Shown: positions 1 to 10,487, counted from the stretch's first letter. The stretch is 64,000 nucleotides of DNA from Tridacna crocea (GCA_943736015.1 OX031071.1:1552501-1616500); one strand, 5' to 3'. Numbers and translations: made by a program. The notes: a model not told the origin generated them from the letters alone.

Positions 1-57
1 ATGGACCAGTCTAACATTCTGTTATTTGGTAAAGAGTAAAGTATTCATAATGCTACA

Positions 58-286
58 TTAACTTTTTACCACACGAGAAAATTTTAGATTGGTCCAAATT
101 GAATGGATTTGCAGACGACAAAATAAAGGTGACTAAAAAATTGAAATTTGTTTTGAGAAGGGTAGAAAACACTGTGGGAAAAGGAGAAAATGCTGGTTAC
201 CAGCATTTTCTCCTTTTCCCACAGTGTTTTCTAAAGGCTTCTTTCTCAGGGGCGTCAAAAGTAGGGATTGTGTGGTAATGGGTTAA
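58..286 (-). mobile_element. TTAA hairpin MITE (complete; family description here)
   Basis: Reference copy. TTAA at both ends (58-61, 283-286), a short terminal inverted repeat related to CCCTTTACC, two unlike arms of ~80 bp, and a near-perfect central hairpin of ~65 bp: an AACACTGTGGGAAAAGGAG arm, a GCTGGTTACCAGC centre and the mirrored arm. The TTAA target and CCC start fit piggyBac-type non-autonomous elements; no transposase is in the window. Strand convention: plus means the arm reading ACACAATCCCTACTTTTG comes first; minus means the arm reading GACAAAATTTTAGACTGG comes first. Bases 1-38 are the right end of another copy. Confidence 0.85.
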
Positions 287-305
287 GTATTTATAAACTG
301 CTTCT

Positions 306-522
306 TTAACCTTTTCCCAAAATTTAATGTTTTAAGGACGCTAAGCAGGCTTAAGAAAACATTGTGGGAGAAGCATAAAATGATGGTTTCCAGCATTTTT
401 CTCCACATTTTTTTTATCCTCTTAAAAGATGATTTTATTAGCTTGAAACATCTTACATCTGTCAGCTTCAAACGCTTTAAATTTGGATCAGTCTTTAATT
501 TGTCATTCGGTAAAGAGTCAAC
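306..522 (+). mobile_element. TTAA hairpin MITE, diverged
   Basis: TTAA at 306; the hairpin is degenerate (GATGGTTTCCAGCA) and the right end reads GGTAAAGAGTCAAC. Confidence 0.65.
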
Positions 523-914
523 TCTTTACAAAACAGTAAAAGCCTTTCTAGAACATTGTGGCACAAGAAGACTACATATATGTTGGTACCGGTAATTACC
601 AACAAGTTCTCCCTTAGCACAATTTTTTTCTACCACAAAAAATTTTTTTTTTGGGGGTTCATCTTAACTGTCTTCGAATTTGTACAAGTTAAATTTCTTT
701 TTCGGATAAGAGTTAAGTCTAGATGTTTGATCATGCAAGGGTGAAACATGAGTGGATGGCGTTTTACTTATATCGTTTCCGTCACATTATCCCCCCAAAA
801 AAACCCACCAACAATTATTCATGTGAGCCTTGATCTTCGAAAAGGGGGTTTAACCATTTACCACACTATTTTGAGTTTTAATAATCCCAAACAAGGCTTA
901 GAAGACATGACTGA

Positions 915-1115
915 TTGACTGTATGGTATTTAACACCATTTTCAACATTATTTCAGTTATTTTGCGGTATAGTGGGAAAGCATCCGGTGGCTTTGAAAGA
1001 AAATTGTGCAAAGTACTGGTAAAAGAAACTCCAGGAACACATGGATAGGTGCAATGGCCGCCTCGATATAACTGAAATAATATTGACCAACGGTGTTAAA
1101 CACCATACAATAATA
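915..1115. mobile_element. Two inverted SINE 3' fragments
   Basis: 915-965 is the minus-strand 3' end of the tRNA-type SINE described at 48862; 975-1115 is a plus-strand body and tail of the same family. Confidence 0.6.
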
Positions 1116-1165
1116 AGTATCAATGAAATCAAAGACCTTGTTCTCATAATGATTCTTTTTTTTCT

Positions 1166-1749
1166 TTAACCCTTTCCCAAACAAGCCCTGGCTTTTAGGT
1201 GTCTGCAGTAAAAGTCTTTTGAAAACACTGTGGGAAATGGAGAAATTGCTCGTAACGAGCAATTTCACCTTTTGTCACAAGGTTTTCTATGCTATCAAAA
1301 GGTGTAATATACACATAAGCTTCATCCTTGCTGTTATTTAGGGTCAATTAGAGATACCATCATTGTCTGTGCATGTCATATTCTTCAAAGATTCAACTGT
1401 CTTATATGACGCATCACTAGCCCCGAAAGCGGGCTGACTGTAATATTACGCTCTATAAAGTAGTAATGTAGAAAATAGCTTTTAACAATACATTTGAGGA
1501 GAAATGAGACCTGCTTTAGCTCCAGATTTCTCTAGACTGCTGATCATAGCTGAGTGAATTGCACAAGACAGCGTTTTATTGAGTAAACATTTACATTAGT
1601 TTGAAATTCAAAGTAACAGTTGTCGCATAGGAAAGTGGTTCGGTTCTGTACCCAGGATGCCCAAATTAGATAGATGAGAATTCAAAGAATGCCATCTAGT
1701 GGGAGATAATGGAGATACCATAGAAATGCCTTATGGGGTAAAGGGTTAA
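1166..1749. mobile_element. Chimeric hairpin MITE interrupted by a 351-bp insertion
   Basis: The left arm is of the CCCTTTCCCAAAC type, the core is GCTCGTAACGAGC, and the right arm is of the subfamily with CACATAAGCTTCATCCTTGC. The right arm is split by 1361-1711 and resumes to the terminal TTAA at 1746-1749. Confidence 0.7.
1361..1711. mobile_element. Unclassified 351-bp insertion with 10-bp target duplication
   Basis: GAGATACCAT occurs at 1351-1360 and again at 1712-1721, and the MITE reads continuously if the insert is removed. No obvious terminal inverted repeat or poly-A. Confidence 0.55.
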
Positions 1750-1992
1750 CCAGAAAACAAAATTTTCGACTTCTTCCAATCAAGAGCATTTACAGACAAC
1801 CATATTCATGTGGCTCAAATGGTGCAATGGTCTTTAATAGGGTAGAAAACATTGTGGGAAAAGGAGAAAATGCTGGTTACCAGCATTTTCTCCTTTTCCT
1901 ACAATGTTTTCAAAAGCTTTCTTTCTCAGGATTGTTTAAAGTTGGGATTGTGTGGTAAAGAGTTAAGACTGCATTGTGTCGTAAAGGGTTAA
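1746..1992 (-). mobile_element. TTAA hairpin MITE plus a short end fragment
   Basis: Shares the TTAA at 1746-1749 with the preceding copy and ends at TTAA 1963-1966; a further right-end fragment reaches TTAA 1989-1992. Confidence 0.8.
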
Positions 1993-2517
1993 TCCATCAG
2001 GCCCAGCTAGTAGTAGGAGAAAGAGTAATTACATTAACCAGTATATATGTACACCAAATAACCTAAATCATTGCCACCTGCGTACATGTTCATTCTGTAG
2101 TAGATCAGCTTCAAAAACTGAGCGGCAATAGGAGAAATTGTTGGACAAGCACCAAATTGACAGGATGGCTAATCCAATAATTTTACAAAAACTTAACAGA
2201 AACGGGACCTGTTTCAGAACAATAACTCTTGAATGTTGATTTTGTTATTCAATATCTTCAACAGTACTCTGATTGATTAGCGAATTGATAGATGGATCAA
2301 TTGATAGATGTATCGATTGATTGGTGGATCGATGGCTGAATGGGTAGCTGGATGGATAGATGGATTGGTGGATTGATTGACTTGTTGATTGTGGACTGAC
2401 TGACTGACTGATTTGTTGATTGATTGATTGATTAATTGCATGATTAGCCAGCTGATTGGTGTTTTACATTGCTTTCAACAATACTTTTAGTATAATTACA
2501 GTGACATTAAAATTTCT
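1993..2517. other. Non-genic; GATT-rich tetranucleotide tract
   Basis: No gene seen. About 2270-2450 is a degenerate tandem array of GATTGATT/GATGGATG units, like an expanded SINE tail. Confidence 0.6.
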
Positions 2518-2744
2518 GTTTACCCCTTTACCACACAATGACGCCTTTTAATGACCCTTAGGAAGTGCCTTTTGAAAACATGGTGGGAAAAGGAGAAAAT
2601 GCTGGTAGCATCTTCTCCTTTTCCCACAATGTTTTATATTCTTCTCAAATCCAATTTCAGTATTTTACTCACACTTGTTTTGTCATCTGCAAATGCTCTC
2701 AATTTGGACTAGTTTTAAATTGTGTTGTTTGGTAAAGTGTTATA
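2518..2744 (+). mobile_element. TTAA hairpin MITE
   Basis: Hairpin centre shortened (ATGCTGGTAGCATC); ends decayed from TTAA. Confidence 0.75.
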
Positions 2745-2861
2745 ACTAGGCTTGGATTCTGCAGTGCCTTGCAATAAACCATTCATATCAAACTACAGCT
2801 GCTAGCAAATTTTTCAACCATAACCATTGAACCATGCCTAAGGGGAGAATGCATCTAAAAT

Positions 2862-3080
2862 CTGTACCAAACAATTCTCGACTTTTAACAACCTAGAGAG
2901 AGAAAGCTTTTGAAAACATTGTGGGAAAAGGAAAAAATATGCTTGTTACCAGCATTTTCTCCTTTTCTCAAAAGGTTTTCTACCCTTCCCAAGAAAATTT
3001 TATTTTTTGAATCACATTTGTTTTTTGTACACCTGCAAATACTTTCAACTTGGACGAGACTAAAATTTTGTTGTAACTTT
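2862..3080 (+). mobile_element. TTAA hairpin MITE, old copy in the IDH2 3' region
   Basis: Core GCTTGTTACCAGC and both arms are recognisable; terminal TTAA lost. Confidence 0.6.
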
Positions 3081-3477
3081 TAGATTTAGACATTCCCTTG
3101 GATGATTTTTTACCAGTGAAGGAAATTCTAGAATCATACAGTTTGAAAGCATTTATAGATTGATTTATTGCAGTGTGTCTTATACCGCTTTCGACATTGT
3201 TTTTGTCATAAAAATTATAATGGTGACAGTTTGCTTATTCATGTCTGTCCTGGTTTTCACCGGTTCTATGCTGGGCTTATTGGTGCCTTACCCACGCACA
3301 GAAAGAATTTATAGATCTATGAAAAATGGGGCTAAAAATATGAAACATTACTGGGTGACCTAGTGTGAACTAAAATAATGGAGAAAAAAAAGAAAAAGCT
3401 GGTCAAAAGTATTTTTTCTTTTTTTCTACTATGTTTTGAGTGTTCTTCTTTTGGCTGCAGGATGTTGAAAGGATTAC

Positions 3478-3572
3478 CTTCTCTTTGATTTTCTCCCAGA
3501 TGATTCTTGTCATCTCATCTCCGTCCAGCTCCACGACAGGATTGTCAACTTTGATTCGTTTTGCATTGGAAT
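3478..3572 (-). CDS. IDH2: IDH2 exon 2 (start of catalytic domain)
   Basis: The acceptor is a T-rich tract ending TTTTAG; the exon runs to IKEK before a GTAATC donor. It contains the family motif [12 protein letters not shown]. Reading through the donor adds only non-homologous residues before a stop, which supports the splice. Confidence 0.88.
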
Positions 3573-5575
3573 CTAAAACAAACAAAAAAATAACATAAAG
3601 ACCTAGACACAAACTAGTTGACCTTGACCTCATCAAGTGGTCCCTTACCCTTTATAACACAATGACGACTTTTGACAACCCTTGGAAACAAGCTTTTTAA
3701 AAACATCGTAGGAAAAGGAGAAAATGCTGGTAACCAGCATTTTCTCCTTTTTCTCCTTTTCCTACAATGTTTTCTATCCTATCAATAAACAGTTGCTCCA
3801 TTTCAGCCACATTGAGGTTGTCATCTGCAAATGCTTTCATTCTGAAAAGAGCTAAATATTTTGTCATCTGGTAAAGGGTTAACATGAATTAAACCTTTTA
3901 ACAAAAGACAAAATTTTGGACTGTACCAACTTGAAAGAATTTGCAGTGTAAGTAACTCTTCAGCCATTAAGTTGTCGTCTGCATCAGCTTTGGAGTTCGA
4001 AAAGCCCACAATATTGTCATTTAATGGAGACAGAATACCTTACAGCAAAATCTGGAGGTTTAAAGACACTGATGAAGGAATGCTTTTGAAAATAAAAATA
4101 GTTGAATAAGGAGAAAATACAGTAGGGTCAATCCGGGTAAATACGGACAAGGGTATAAATACGGACATGCACCATATTTTCGGAAAATACCCGAGCGTAT
4201 TTCATCTCCCAATATCCATGCCACAATCTATATATAGCACTCCCATCTTATTTCTGTGTCAGTGCGCTATTTTTGATGACGATTAGGTTTATGTGATGAT
4301 ACAAGCACATTTAGTATCAAACTAGATTCACCCTTTCTCAACTATGCTTGCATTTAAAGATTTGAGCTACAACTCTGACAGGTACTTGAACGCTTTCTTA
4401 AGTTAAAGATTTTTTTCACTAAGCCGTAATGGAGTTAAAAACTATGAAAAATGATTGAAGAAAAGTAATAAATCATCAAAATAATGGCAAAATACACGTT
4501 AGCAGAAATAAAGAAGAAAAAGACAACTGCCCGTATTAAACCAGTCGTTTGAACACACCGTAAAATTACGGACACTTATAAAAAGTATCTACAGAATTCA
4601 TCTTTATCAAATATTTGAAAAGGACGATATCTAGAAGTTAATTTATAGCTCGAGCCGCACATGTAGAATCAAATACTTTTCAGAAATTAGACGCATAAAA
4701 TAAAATTAAGCCACAGATGTATGGGCTACCGGAATGATTTTTCATTTCACTGCATTTTGTAACTGTTGTCCTGCCTAATGTGCAGGTTGTGCTAGATCTA
4801 TTGCTATTATTGACCGTTTAGGCCACAAACAATCCATTGTTTTATTAGGTTTTGGCAGTATTGTTCTTTTGAAAACATAATAGGGAAAGAAGAAATATCT
4901 TGTGCCAAGCAATACCGTATTTAACCCGTTTAAAGTGAGGTGTCCGTAATTTTCCAGTCAGTGTCCGTACTTCACCCCTCATGTCCGTATTTACCCGGAT
5001 TCGACTAAGTAACTTCAACTGCATTTTCGCAGTATCTCGGGCGAAGTAAACCATACAGTATAGCGAAAATATCAAGGGGGAAACTCTTGAAATGTTAACT
5101 CATAGGTTATAGGGGTCATGGCTTTCACATAGTAACAGTAGTTGACTGGCGAAGTGAGCTGTGTAAAAATCGTCCGTATTTACCCGGATTGACCCTACTG
5201 ATAACCAATAATTTCTTCTTTTCCCACAATGTTTTATGGTCTTTCACTGTTAAATCTCACAATACTTGCAATTTTGGTCTATAGTTGCGTTCAATTCAGG
5301 TATGTCTAAATAATTGTCACCAGGGGAAAGTTAAATGAAGAGTCACTTTTGCGACCTTTTGTGCATTGTTTCTGCACTGGGTCATGTCAAAACCGGCAGG
5401 TCGGAACACCTTTCAAGGTGAACGAGTAAGTAAAACTTTTAGGTTAATGAATGACAAGTGTTCACTTACACTTTCTCTGCTGGGCAACATTTATTGAGGC
5501 CGGTGCAGCAAAGTTTTGCAATGAACTTCCCACGCGTCCGACTGTTTTAACTACTTTTGCAACTGCACTTGCCAT
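3478..5575 (-). CDS. IDH2: Mitochondrial NADP-dependent isocitrate dehydrogenase, 5' part (gene continues off left edge)
   Basis: Converts isocitrate to 2-oxoglutarate with NADP+ in the mitochondrial matrix. Two exons are visible on the minus strand: 5575-5470 (106 nt) and 3572-3478 (95 nt), joined in frame by a split Tyr codon (T|AT) to give 67 residues. The first ~36 residues are rich in Ala, Val, Ser, Lys and Arg with no acidic residue, a typical matrix presequence. The second exon encodes [20 protein letters not shown] followed by IWEKIKEK, the conserved N terminus of the IDH1/IDH2 family. The targeting peptide argues for the mitochondrial paralogue. Donor GTAAGT follows exon 1; GTAATC follows exon 2. 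The catalytic body lies outside the window. It is divergent to NNT across a motif-rich ~400-bp interval. Confidence 0.9.
3645..3882 (+). mobile_element. TTAA hairpin MITE in IDH2 intron 1
   Basis: Perfect hairpin centre GCTGGTAACCAGC with a short duplicated CTCCTTTT in one arm; ends at TTAA 3879-3882. Confidence 0.8.
4040..5334 (+). mobile_element. Old hairpin MITE split by a 1.08-kb element
   Basis: The halves 4040-4119 and 5201-5334 reconstitute one copy ending in TTAA 5331-5334; the break is at the hairpin centre. Confidence 0.6.
4120..5200. mobile_element. 1081-bp inverted-repeat DNA element with 3-bp target duplication
   Basis: Terminal inverted repeats of ~30 bp begin CAGTAGGGTCAATCCGGGTA on both ends, flanked by ATA on each side (4117-4119, 5201-5203). 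GTCCGTATTTACCCGG-like units recur internally near 4150 and 4950-5005. No transposase frame; 3-bp duplications suit PIF/Harbinger- or CACTA-like elements, class undecided. Confidence 0.75.
5470..5575 (-). CDS. IDH2: IDH2 exon 1 (start codon and presequence)
   Basis: The ATG is at 5575-5573 on the minus strand. The exon encodes [20 protein letters not shown] and then [15 protein letters not shown], and ends with the first base of a Tyr codon before a GTAAGT donor. The presequence is basic and lacks acidic residues, as expected for mitochondrial import. Confidence 0.88.
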
Positions 5576-5579
5576 CTTT

Positions 5580-5990
5580 CCTTGTCCTTGTGAATTCACC
5601 GGCACCGGAAGAGGAATTTGAAGAGTCGATTAGAAGGTGTGTCACTTTACATGTTTCACTTCCGGTTTCATTTCATTTCGTGAACAAAGCTAATACTGAT
5701 GGCTGAATTAACGTAAAATAGTTCTTATGATATGATTTTACTATTTATCGGCAGGTCTGAAATCCGTTTGACCTAAGAAAATACAATTTTTAGATATTCC
5801 ATTATCCCGATTTACCTTTGAATAAATGGACTATACCAGAATTCTCGTGACGTCAATGACACACGTTCGCTGATTGGCCAATTAAGACCTCTCCTCACGC
5901 GGAGGCCATAGTTTCCGTGGCAGAAAGTTCAACACAAAAAACCCGTGGGACTCTACAGCCATATGCGACTTTAGCTCTGAATTGTAAGTC
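5580..5990. promoter_or_regulatory. Probable bidirectional IDH2/NNT promoter with candidate NNT non-coding exon 1
   Basis: Seen: two ETS-type motifs in opposite orientation (ACCGGAAG at 5604-5611, CACTTCCGG from 5657), a perfect CRE TGACGTCA at 5848-5855, and an inverted double CCAAT box ATTGGCCAAT at 5873-5882, followed by a GTAAGT donor at 5984-5989. ETS (GABP), CREB and NF-Y sites are typical of housekeeping and nuclear-encoded mitochondrial promoters. Inferred: the ETS pair serves IDH2 (start codon 5575) and the CRE/CCAAT block starts NNT transcription rightward, with a non-coding exon ending at 5983 that splices about 8 kb away to an acceptor at 14034-14035. Confidence 0.5.
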
Positions 5991-6334
5991 GATTTGTAGG
6001 CTCTTTTGAAATATATGTTCATCTCTGAAACGATATGTTCGGCAATGACTTGTTGTTATGTGCTTTCACGCGAGTATGCGGCGTCCCATCTGGGGAACCC
6101 CCCTAAGATACGACCTTCGTGTTCTACCTTGGTTGACATTCGTTGAATTTAATGCCGCTAAAAACTTATATCGAATTTGTTACACCCTTTGCATCTTTCT
6201 TTAGATACGTCACATCTCAAATTAAGCATTTGGAAATGCAAATTCGAGTAAATGACACACCTAAAGGTCTGACGTTAAATGCTGATTGTCACCAATTAAA
6301 ACAGTGTACAGGTTGCCCCACCACTCATTTATTC

Positions 6335-7027
6335 GGGTAGGACGACTTTGTGGAATCACCGAAATCACTGGAATCACCATGTGATTTTGTGGAATCACCA
6401 CTTTGAAAGTGAATAACTACTTAAAATAAATTATATACGATATTTACAATCTGGTTTATACCATTATGAGGACATTTAAACGGAAAATTACCGAAATTTC
6501 AATGAAATTTGTTGTTAATTAAAAGGTGAATTCGCTAATTAAAGGTATGATGTTGTCTGATCTGATCCTGTCCGATCCGAGATTCAGTGGCAGGCGAATT
6601 TAAGATTTTATAGAAATTTCGGTAATTGTTTCGCTAAAATTTGCTCCAAATGTTACAAAAAAAGTTGTAGATATCGTACATAATGTACTTCAAGTGGTAA
6701 TTAAACAACAAAATGGTGATTCCACTAAATCACAAGGTGATTCCAGTGTTTCACATATCCTCGGGTGATTCCTCTAATTTCTCGACGAACCGATTTCACC
6801 AATTCCAACATGCATTGATTAATTTGGACCAGAGTTTCAGCTCACAAATCGAAGATCTGATTGAAAGTTAGTTAATTTTCGTTTAAATGTCCTCAAAATC
6901 GTTTAAAACAGATTGTAAATATCATATATAATGTAATTCGAGCAGGTATTCACTAACCAAATGGTGATTCCACAAAATCGCTTGGTGATTCCAGTGATTT
7001 CGGTGATTCCACAAAGTCGTCCTACCG
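6335..7027. mobile_element. 693-bp Mutator-like foldback element with 9-bp target duplication
   Basis: CATTTATTC flanks both ends (6326-6334 and 7028-7036). The arms begin GGTAGGACGACTTTGTGGAA and stay similar for ~190 bp, with repeated GGTGATTCC/GGAATCACC motifs; a third arm-like copy is at ~6650-6790. A 9-bp duplication and long arms fit MULE-type non-autonomous elements. The 61-codon-plus frame overlapping the left edge is not considered coding. Confidence 0.8.
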
Positions 7028-7169
7028 CATTTATTCAAGGTTTAAATAGAAAGCAATTTGCCGTATGACTAAAGGATTGAGGTGAAGTCAACTTCACCAC
7101 TGAGAAATTCTCCAGTAGATCTACATTAACCTAATAAGCATGGTGCACAACTTAAATGTTTCTGTGCAA

Positions 7170-7230
7170 CTTGTAGGTGAAGATCAGAATGCACAATGTG
7201 TGCAGTCTGATCTTGGGTCTTGTCCACTCA
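7170..7230. repeat. Diverged short palindrome (GTGCAGTCTGATCTT family)
   Basis: Related to the ~65-bp palindromes at 39295, 53463 and 61859; another half copy lies at 7880-7950. Confidence 0.5.
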
Positions 7231-7612
7231 GACAATAATGAAACATTTTTGTGCTATTGCATGGTCTTATTATGGAATATTAAATGACAGAAGTCGGAAA
7301 TAGGAGTAGTGGCCTGGAATGTGCATTGTAATCAAAGTGTATTTTTCAACATATATCAATCTCTGTACATACAAAATATCGATACATAAAAAGCAATGCA
7401 GAAATGTATGCAATAATGAAATAATTCCCTCAAAAAAGAAAACTGGTGGGTGGGTGGACGGGTTATACAAAGAAGTAAATAGTGTGTAGTCTAGCCGTTG
7501 AATGACCAGAATAGAGCCGCGCTCTCCATTTATACTACAACGAGATGAGCCAGTGCGCAACATACACTCGACAGAGTATGATAAGTAACAAAGCACCCTT
7601 AACATATTTATG

Positions 7613-7840
7613 TTAACCCATTACCACACAATCCCTACTTTTGTTGACCTTGAGAAAGAAGCCTTTTTAAAACATTGTGGAAAAAGGAGAAAATGCTGGT
7701 AACTAGCATTTTCTCCTTTTCCCACAATGTTTTTACCCCTCACAAGAAAAAATTCAAATTTTCAGTCACTTTTATTTTGTTGTCTACAAGTGCTTTCAAT
7801 TAAGACCAGTCTAAAATTTTGATGTTTGTAAATGAGTTAA
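7613..7840 (+). mobile_element. TTAA hairpin MITE (complete)
   Basis: TTAA at 7613-7616 and 7837-7840; centre GCTGGTAACTAGC. Confidence 0.85.
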
Positions 7841-8066
7841 GAATGAAAAGTGAAATTGGCTTGTAGCCCTAAATGTAATTGCATTGTAGACAGTGTAAAT
7901 GAAGACCATACAACACAGATTGTGCAGTCTGATCTTGGATCTGTACTGACCAGTTTTCTTCTGAATATTCTGAAGGGAAAAAAAAGGTTTAAAATTTCAA
8001 CAACTGCTTCTTAAGTACTTACAGAGAGGGTTCATTTCATTTATTTCACCGGAAGTATATTAAGCG

Positions 8067-8340
8067 TTAAATCTTTACAAAACAACAAAGTTTGGATTTG
8101 TCCAAATTTGAAAGCATTAGCAAACCAAAATTTAAATGTTACTAAGGTGATTCAATTGTTTTTAAAAGGATGGAAAAAATACTTTTGGTAAAGGAAAAAA
8201 TACTGGTTACTAATATTTTCTCCTTTTCCTGCAATGTTTTCAAAAAAATTTTTTCATTAAGGTTACCAGAGTTTTCTCCTTTTTCTGCAATGGTTTCAAA
8301 AGGGATTTTACTCAAAAGTTGTTATGTAAAGGATTATTTC
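8067..8340 (-). mobile_element. TTAA hairpin MITE, old
   Basis: TTAA at 8067-8070; core decayed (ATACTGGTTACTAATAT) with a repeated right hairpin arm. Confidence 0.6.
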
Positions 8341-8482
8341 TGGGCAGACACTTGCCAGATTATCTAACTAACTGACTGAAAAGTAAAAAAAAAGAAAACA
8401 CAGAGTAGCCAATGCTTATTACAATCAAATACTTCCATTCCCACAATGTTTCACAAGATAACGGTCACAGGGGGATAAAACT

Positions 8483-8742
8483 CATCCTCGGATACCCTGG
8501 GGTCTCCCTATTTGCTCTGCTACATCGACCCCTGGGACAATTGACTAATAAAACTTTGAATCAGCCGCCGAAAATCGATACGAAACGTCATAGCGTACAG
8601 TCCACTCGCTCATCACAAAATGATGATGGAACCAATGAAAAGCCAGCATTCGGCCAGCGGTAAAGCGAGGGAAATTCAATTAATTGTCCCAGGGGTGGAT
8701 ATAGCGTAGCAAATAGGGAGACCCCGGGGTATCCGAGGATAT
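8483..8742. mobile_element. 260-bp palindromic element with 8-bp target duplication
   Basis: ATAAAACT flanks it at 8475-8482 and 8743-8750. Arms of ~60 bp starting ATCCTCGGATACC(C)GGGG..., containing CCCCTGGGACAATT, are near-perfect inverted repeats; the middle is GC-richer with CpGs. 8-bp duplication suggests hAT-like. Confidence 0.75.
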
Positions 8743-8785
8743 ATAAAACTGTGCAACTTGTAAAAGGTTTATAGGAGTATTTGTC

Positions 8786-9015
8786 TTAACCCTTTAACTA
8801 CACAATGACGACTTTTAACAGCCCTAAGGAAGAAGCCTTTTGAAAACACTGTGGGAAAAGGAGAAAATGCTGGTAACCAGCATTTTCTCTTTTACCCACA
8901 GTGTTTTCTACCCTTCAAAGAACAAATTTCAATTTTTTAGTCACCTTTATTTTGTCGTCTGCAAATGCTTTCAATTTGGACCAGTCTAAAATTTTGTCGT
9001 GTGGTAAAGAGTTAA
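8786..9015 (+). mobile_element. TTAA hairpin MITE, first of three in a head-to-tail array
   Basis: Complete; centre GCTGGTAACCAGC; right TTAA (9012-9015) is also the left end of the next copy. Confidence 0.88.
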
Positions 9016-9238
9016 CCCTTTTACTACACAATTACGACTTTTAACGGCCCTAAGGAAGAAGCCTTTTGATACACTGTGGGAAAAGGAGAAAATACTGTTG
9101 TAGCATTTTCTCCTTTTCCCACAAAGTTTTCTTCCCAATCAAAGCAAAATTGCACCATTTAAGCCACTTTTAAATTGTCGTCTTCAACTGCTTTCAATTT
9201 GAATAGGTCTAAAATTCTACTTTGTGGTAATGGGTTAA
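9012..9238 (+). mobile_element. TTAA hairpin MITE, second of array
   Basis: More diverged than its neighbours (core ATACTGTTGTAGCAT); right TTAA 9235-9238 shared. Confidence 0.85.
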
Positions 9239-9462
9239 CCCATTACCACACAATCCCTACTTTTGACGCCCCTGAGAAAGAAGCCTGTTGAAAACACTGT
9301 GGGAAAAGGAGAAAATGCTGGTAACCAGCATTTTCTCCTTTTCCCACAGTGTTTCCTACCCTATCCAGAACAAATTTCTATTTTTCAGTCACCTTTATTT
9401 TGTCGTCTGCAGATGCTTTCAATTTGGACCAGCCCAAAATTTTCTCCAGTGTAATGAGTTAA
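9235..9462 (+). mobile_element. TTAA hairpin MITE, third of array
   Basis: Near-consensus copy with perfect hairpin; ends TTAA 9459-9462. Confidence 0.88.
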
Positions 9463-9673
9463 AAATGATATTTGCCTTGTGGGAGCTGGTAAATATGCAG
9501 GGCTTTAGACAGGAAGGTGACTGGCTTGATGTCCCAGATTTGCCATTTTTCTTCGTGGAAGGTGGGGGGGAGGATTTATGACAGTCACTGCAAAAGGATT
9601 CATTTCTTTCTTACCACTGCATGACCATTGTTTTGACAATTATGGTTATGTGTAAGGCATAAAAGGCAAACTT

Positions 9674-9902
9674 TTAATCCATTACCACACAATCACTACT
9701 TTTGATGACCCTTAGAAAGAAGCCTTTAGAAACCATTGTGGGAAAAGGAGAAATTGCTGGTAACCAGCATTTTCTCCTTTTCCCACAGTGTTTTCTACCC
9801 GTTCCAAACCGTTTTTCAATTGATCAGACACGTTTATTTTGTCGTCTGTGAATGTTTTCAATTTGGACCAGTCTATAATTCTGTTTTTTGGTAAAGAGTT
9901 AT
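9674..9902 (+). mobile_element. TTAA hairpin MITE
   Basis: Left TTAA 9674-9677; right end mutated to TTAT; one hairpin arm has AAATTGCTGG against GCATTTTC. Confidence 0.82.
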
Positions 9903-9959
9903 TCATAGACTTTCTGTTATTGCTTGGATTGCAGGACCATAATTATTATGATTTATTAA

Positions 9960-10316
9960 TTAACGTAGTAGACCCCCAATAGAAAACAGCACAGTGATAT
10001 TATCCTGCAAGATTTGCTGTGATTAAATGTTATTGTACTACTTTAACCAAGCCATTTTTCCCTTTTTGTCTTTTCTAGAATTATCATTTATGAATCTAAA
10101 ACCACTATATTTTCATTACAAAGAGAGATAGTAATTACCTCCCTTTTCTGACAACTAACAAAAGTATCTACAAATAATTTCAAAATAGGCATAAAAAAAA
10201 TTCTGCTCCATTAAAAATGTGCAAAAGTATTATTCCTCTATAAATCCATATCTATCAACTATCAAGAAAACTTTATGCAATTCAGCACTAGAGGTATTAG
10301 GGGTCTACTACCTTAA
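9960..10316 (+). mobile_element. ~357-bp MITE, GTAGTGGACC family
   Basis: Ends TTAACGTAGTAGACC and GGTCTACTACCTTAA are inverted. Other copies are at 30536-30903, 39672-40551 (interrupted) and, reversed, 45647-46115 (interrupted). Confidence 0.75.
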
Positions 10317-10349
10317 AACTCAATTTTCAAACAGGCAGATGTAATTGTG

Positions 10350-10487
10350 ACTTATTTTCTCCTTTTTCCACAATGTTTTCTACCCGTCCAGAATCAAAAT
10401 TCAATTTTTGATTCACATTTGTTTTGTCGTCTGAAAGTGCTTTTAATTTGGATTAGTCGAAGATTTTTTTGTTTGGTAAAGAATTAT
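10350..10487 (+). mobile_element. Right half of a TTAA hairpin MITE
   Basis: Starts in the right hairpin arm TTCTCCTTTTTCCACAATG and runs to GGTAAAGAATTA. Confidence 0.7.

Noticed and set aside
1421..1437. Histone 3' stem-loop
   Set aside because: AGCCCCGAAAGCGGGCT folds, but it does not match the histone consensus loop and no histone gene is near.
8786..9462. CRISPR-like array of regular palindromic repeats
   Set aside because: Units are ~227-bp transposons sharing TTAA junctions in a eukaryotic genome; there are no short direct repeats with unique spacers.
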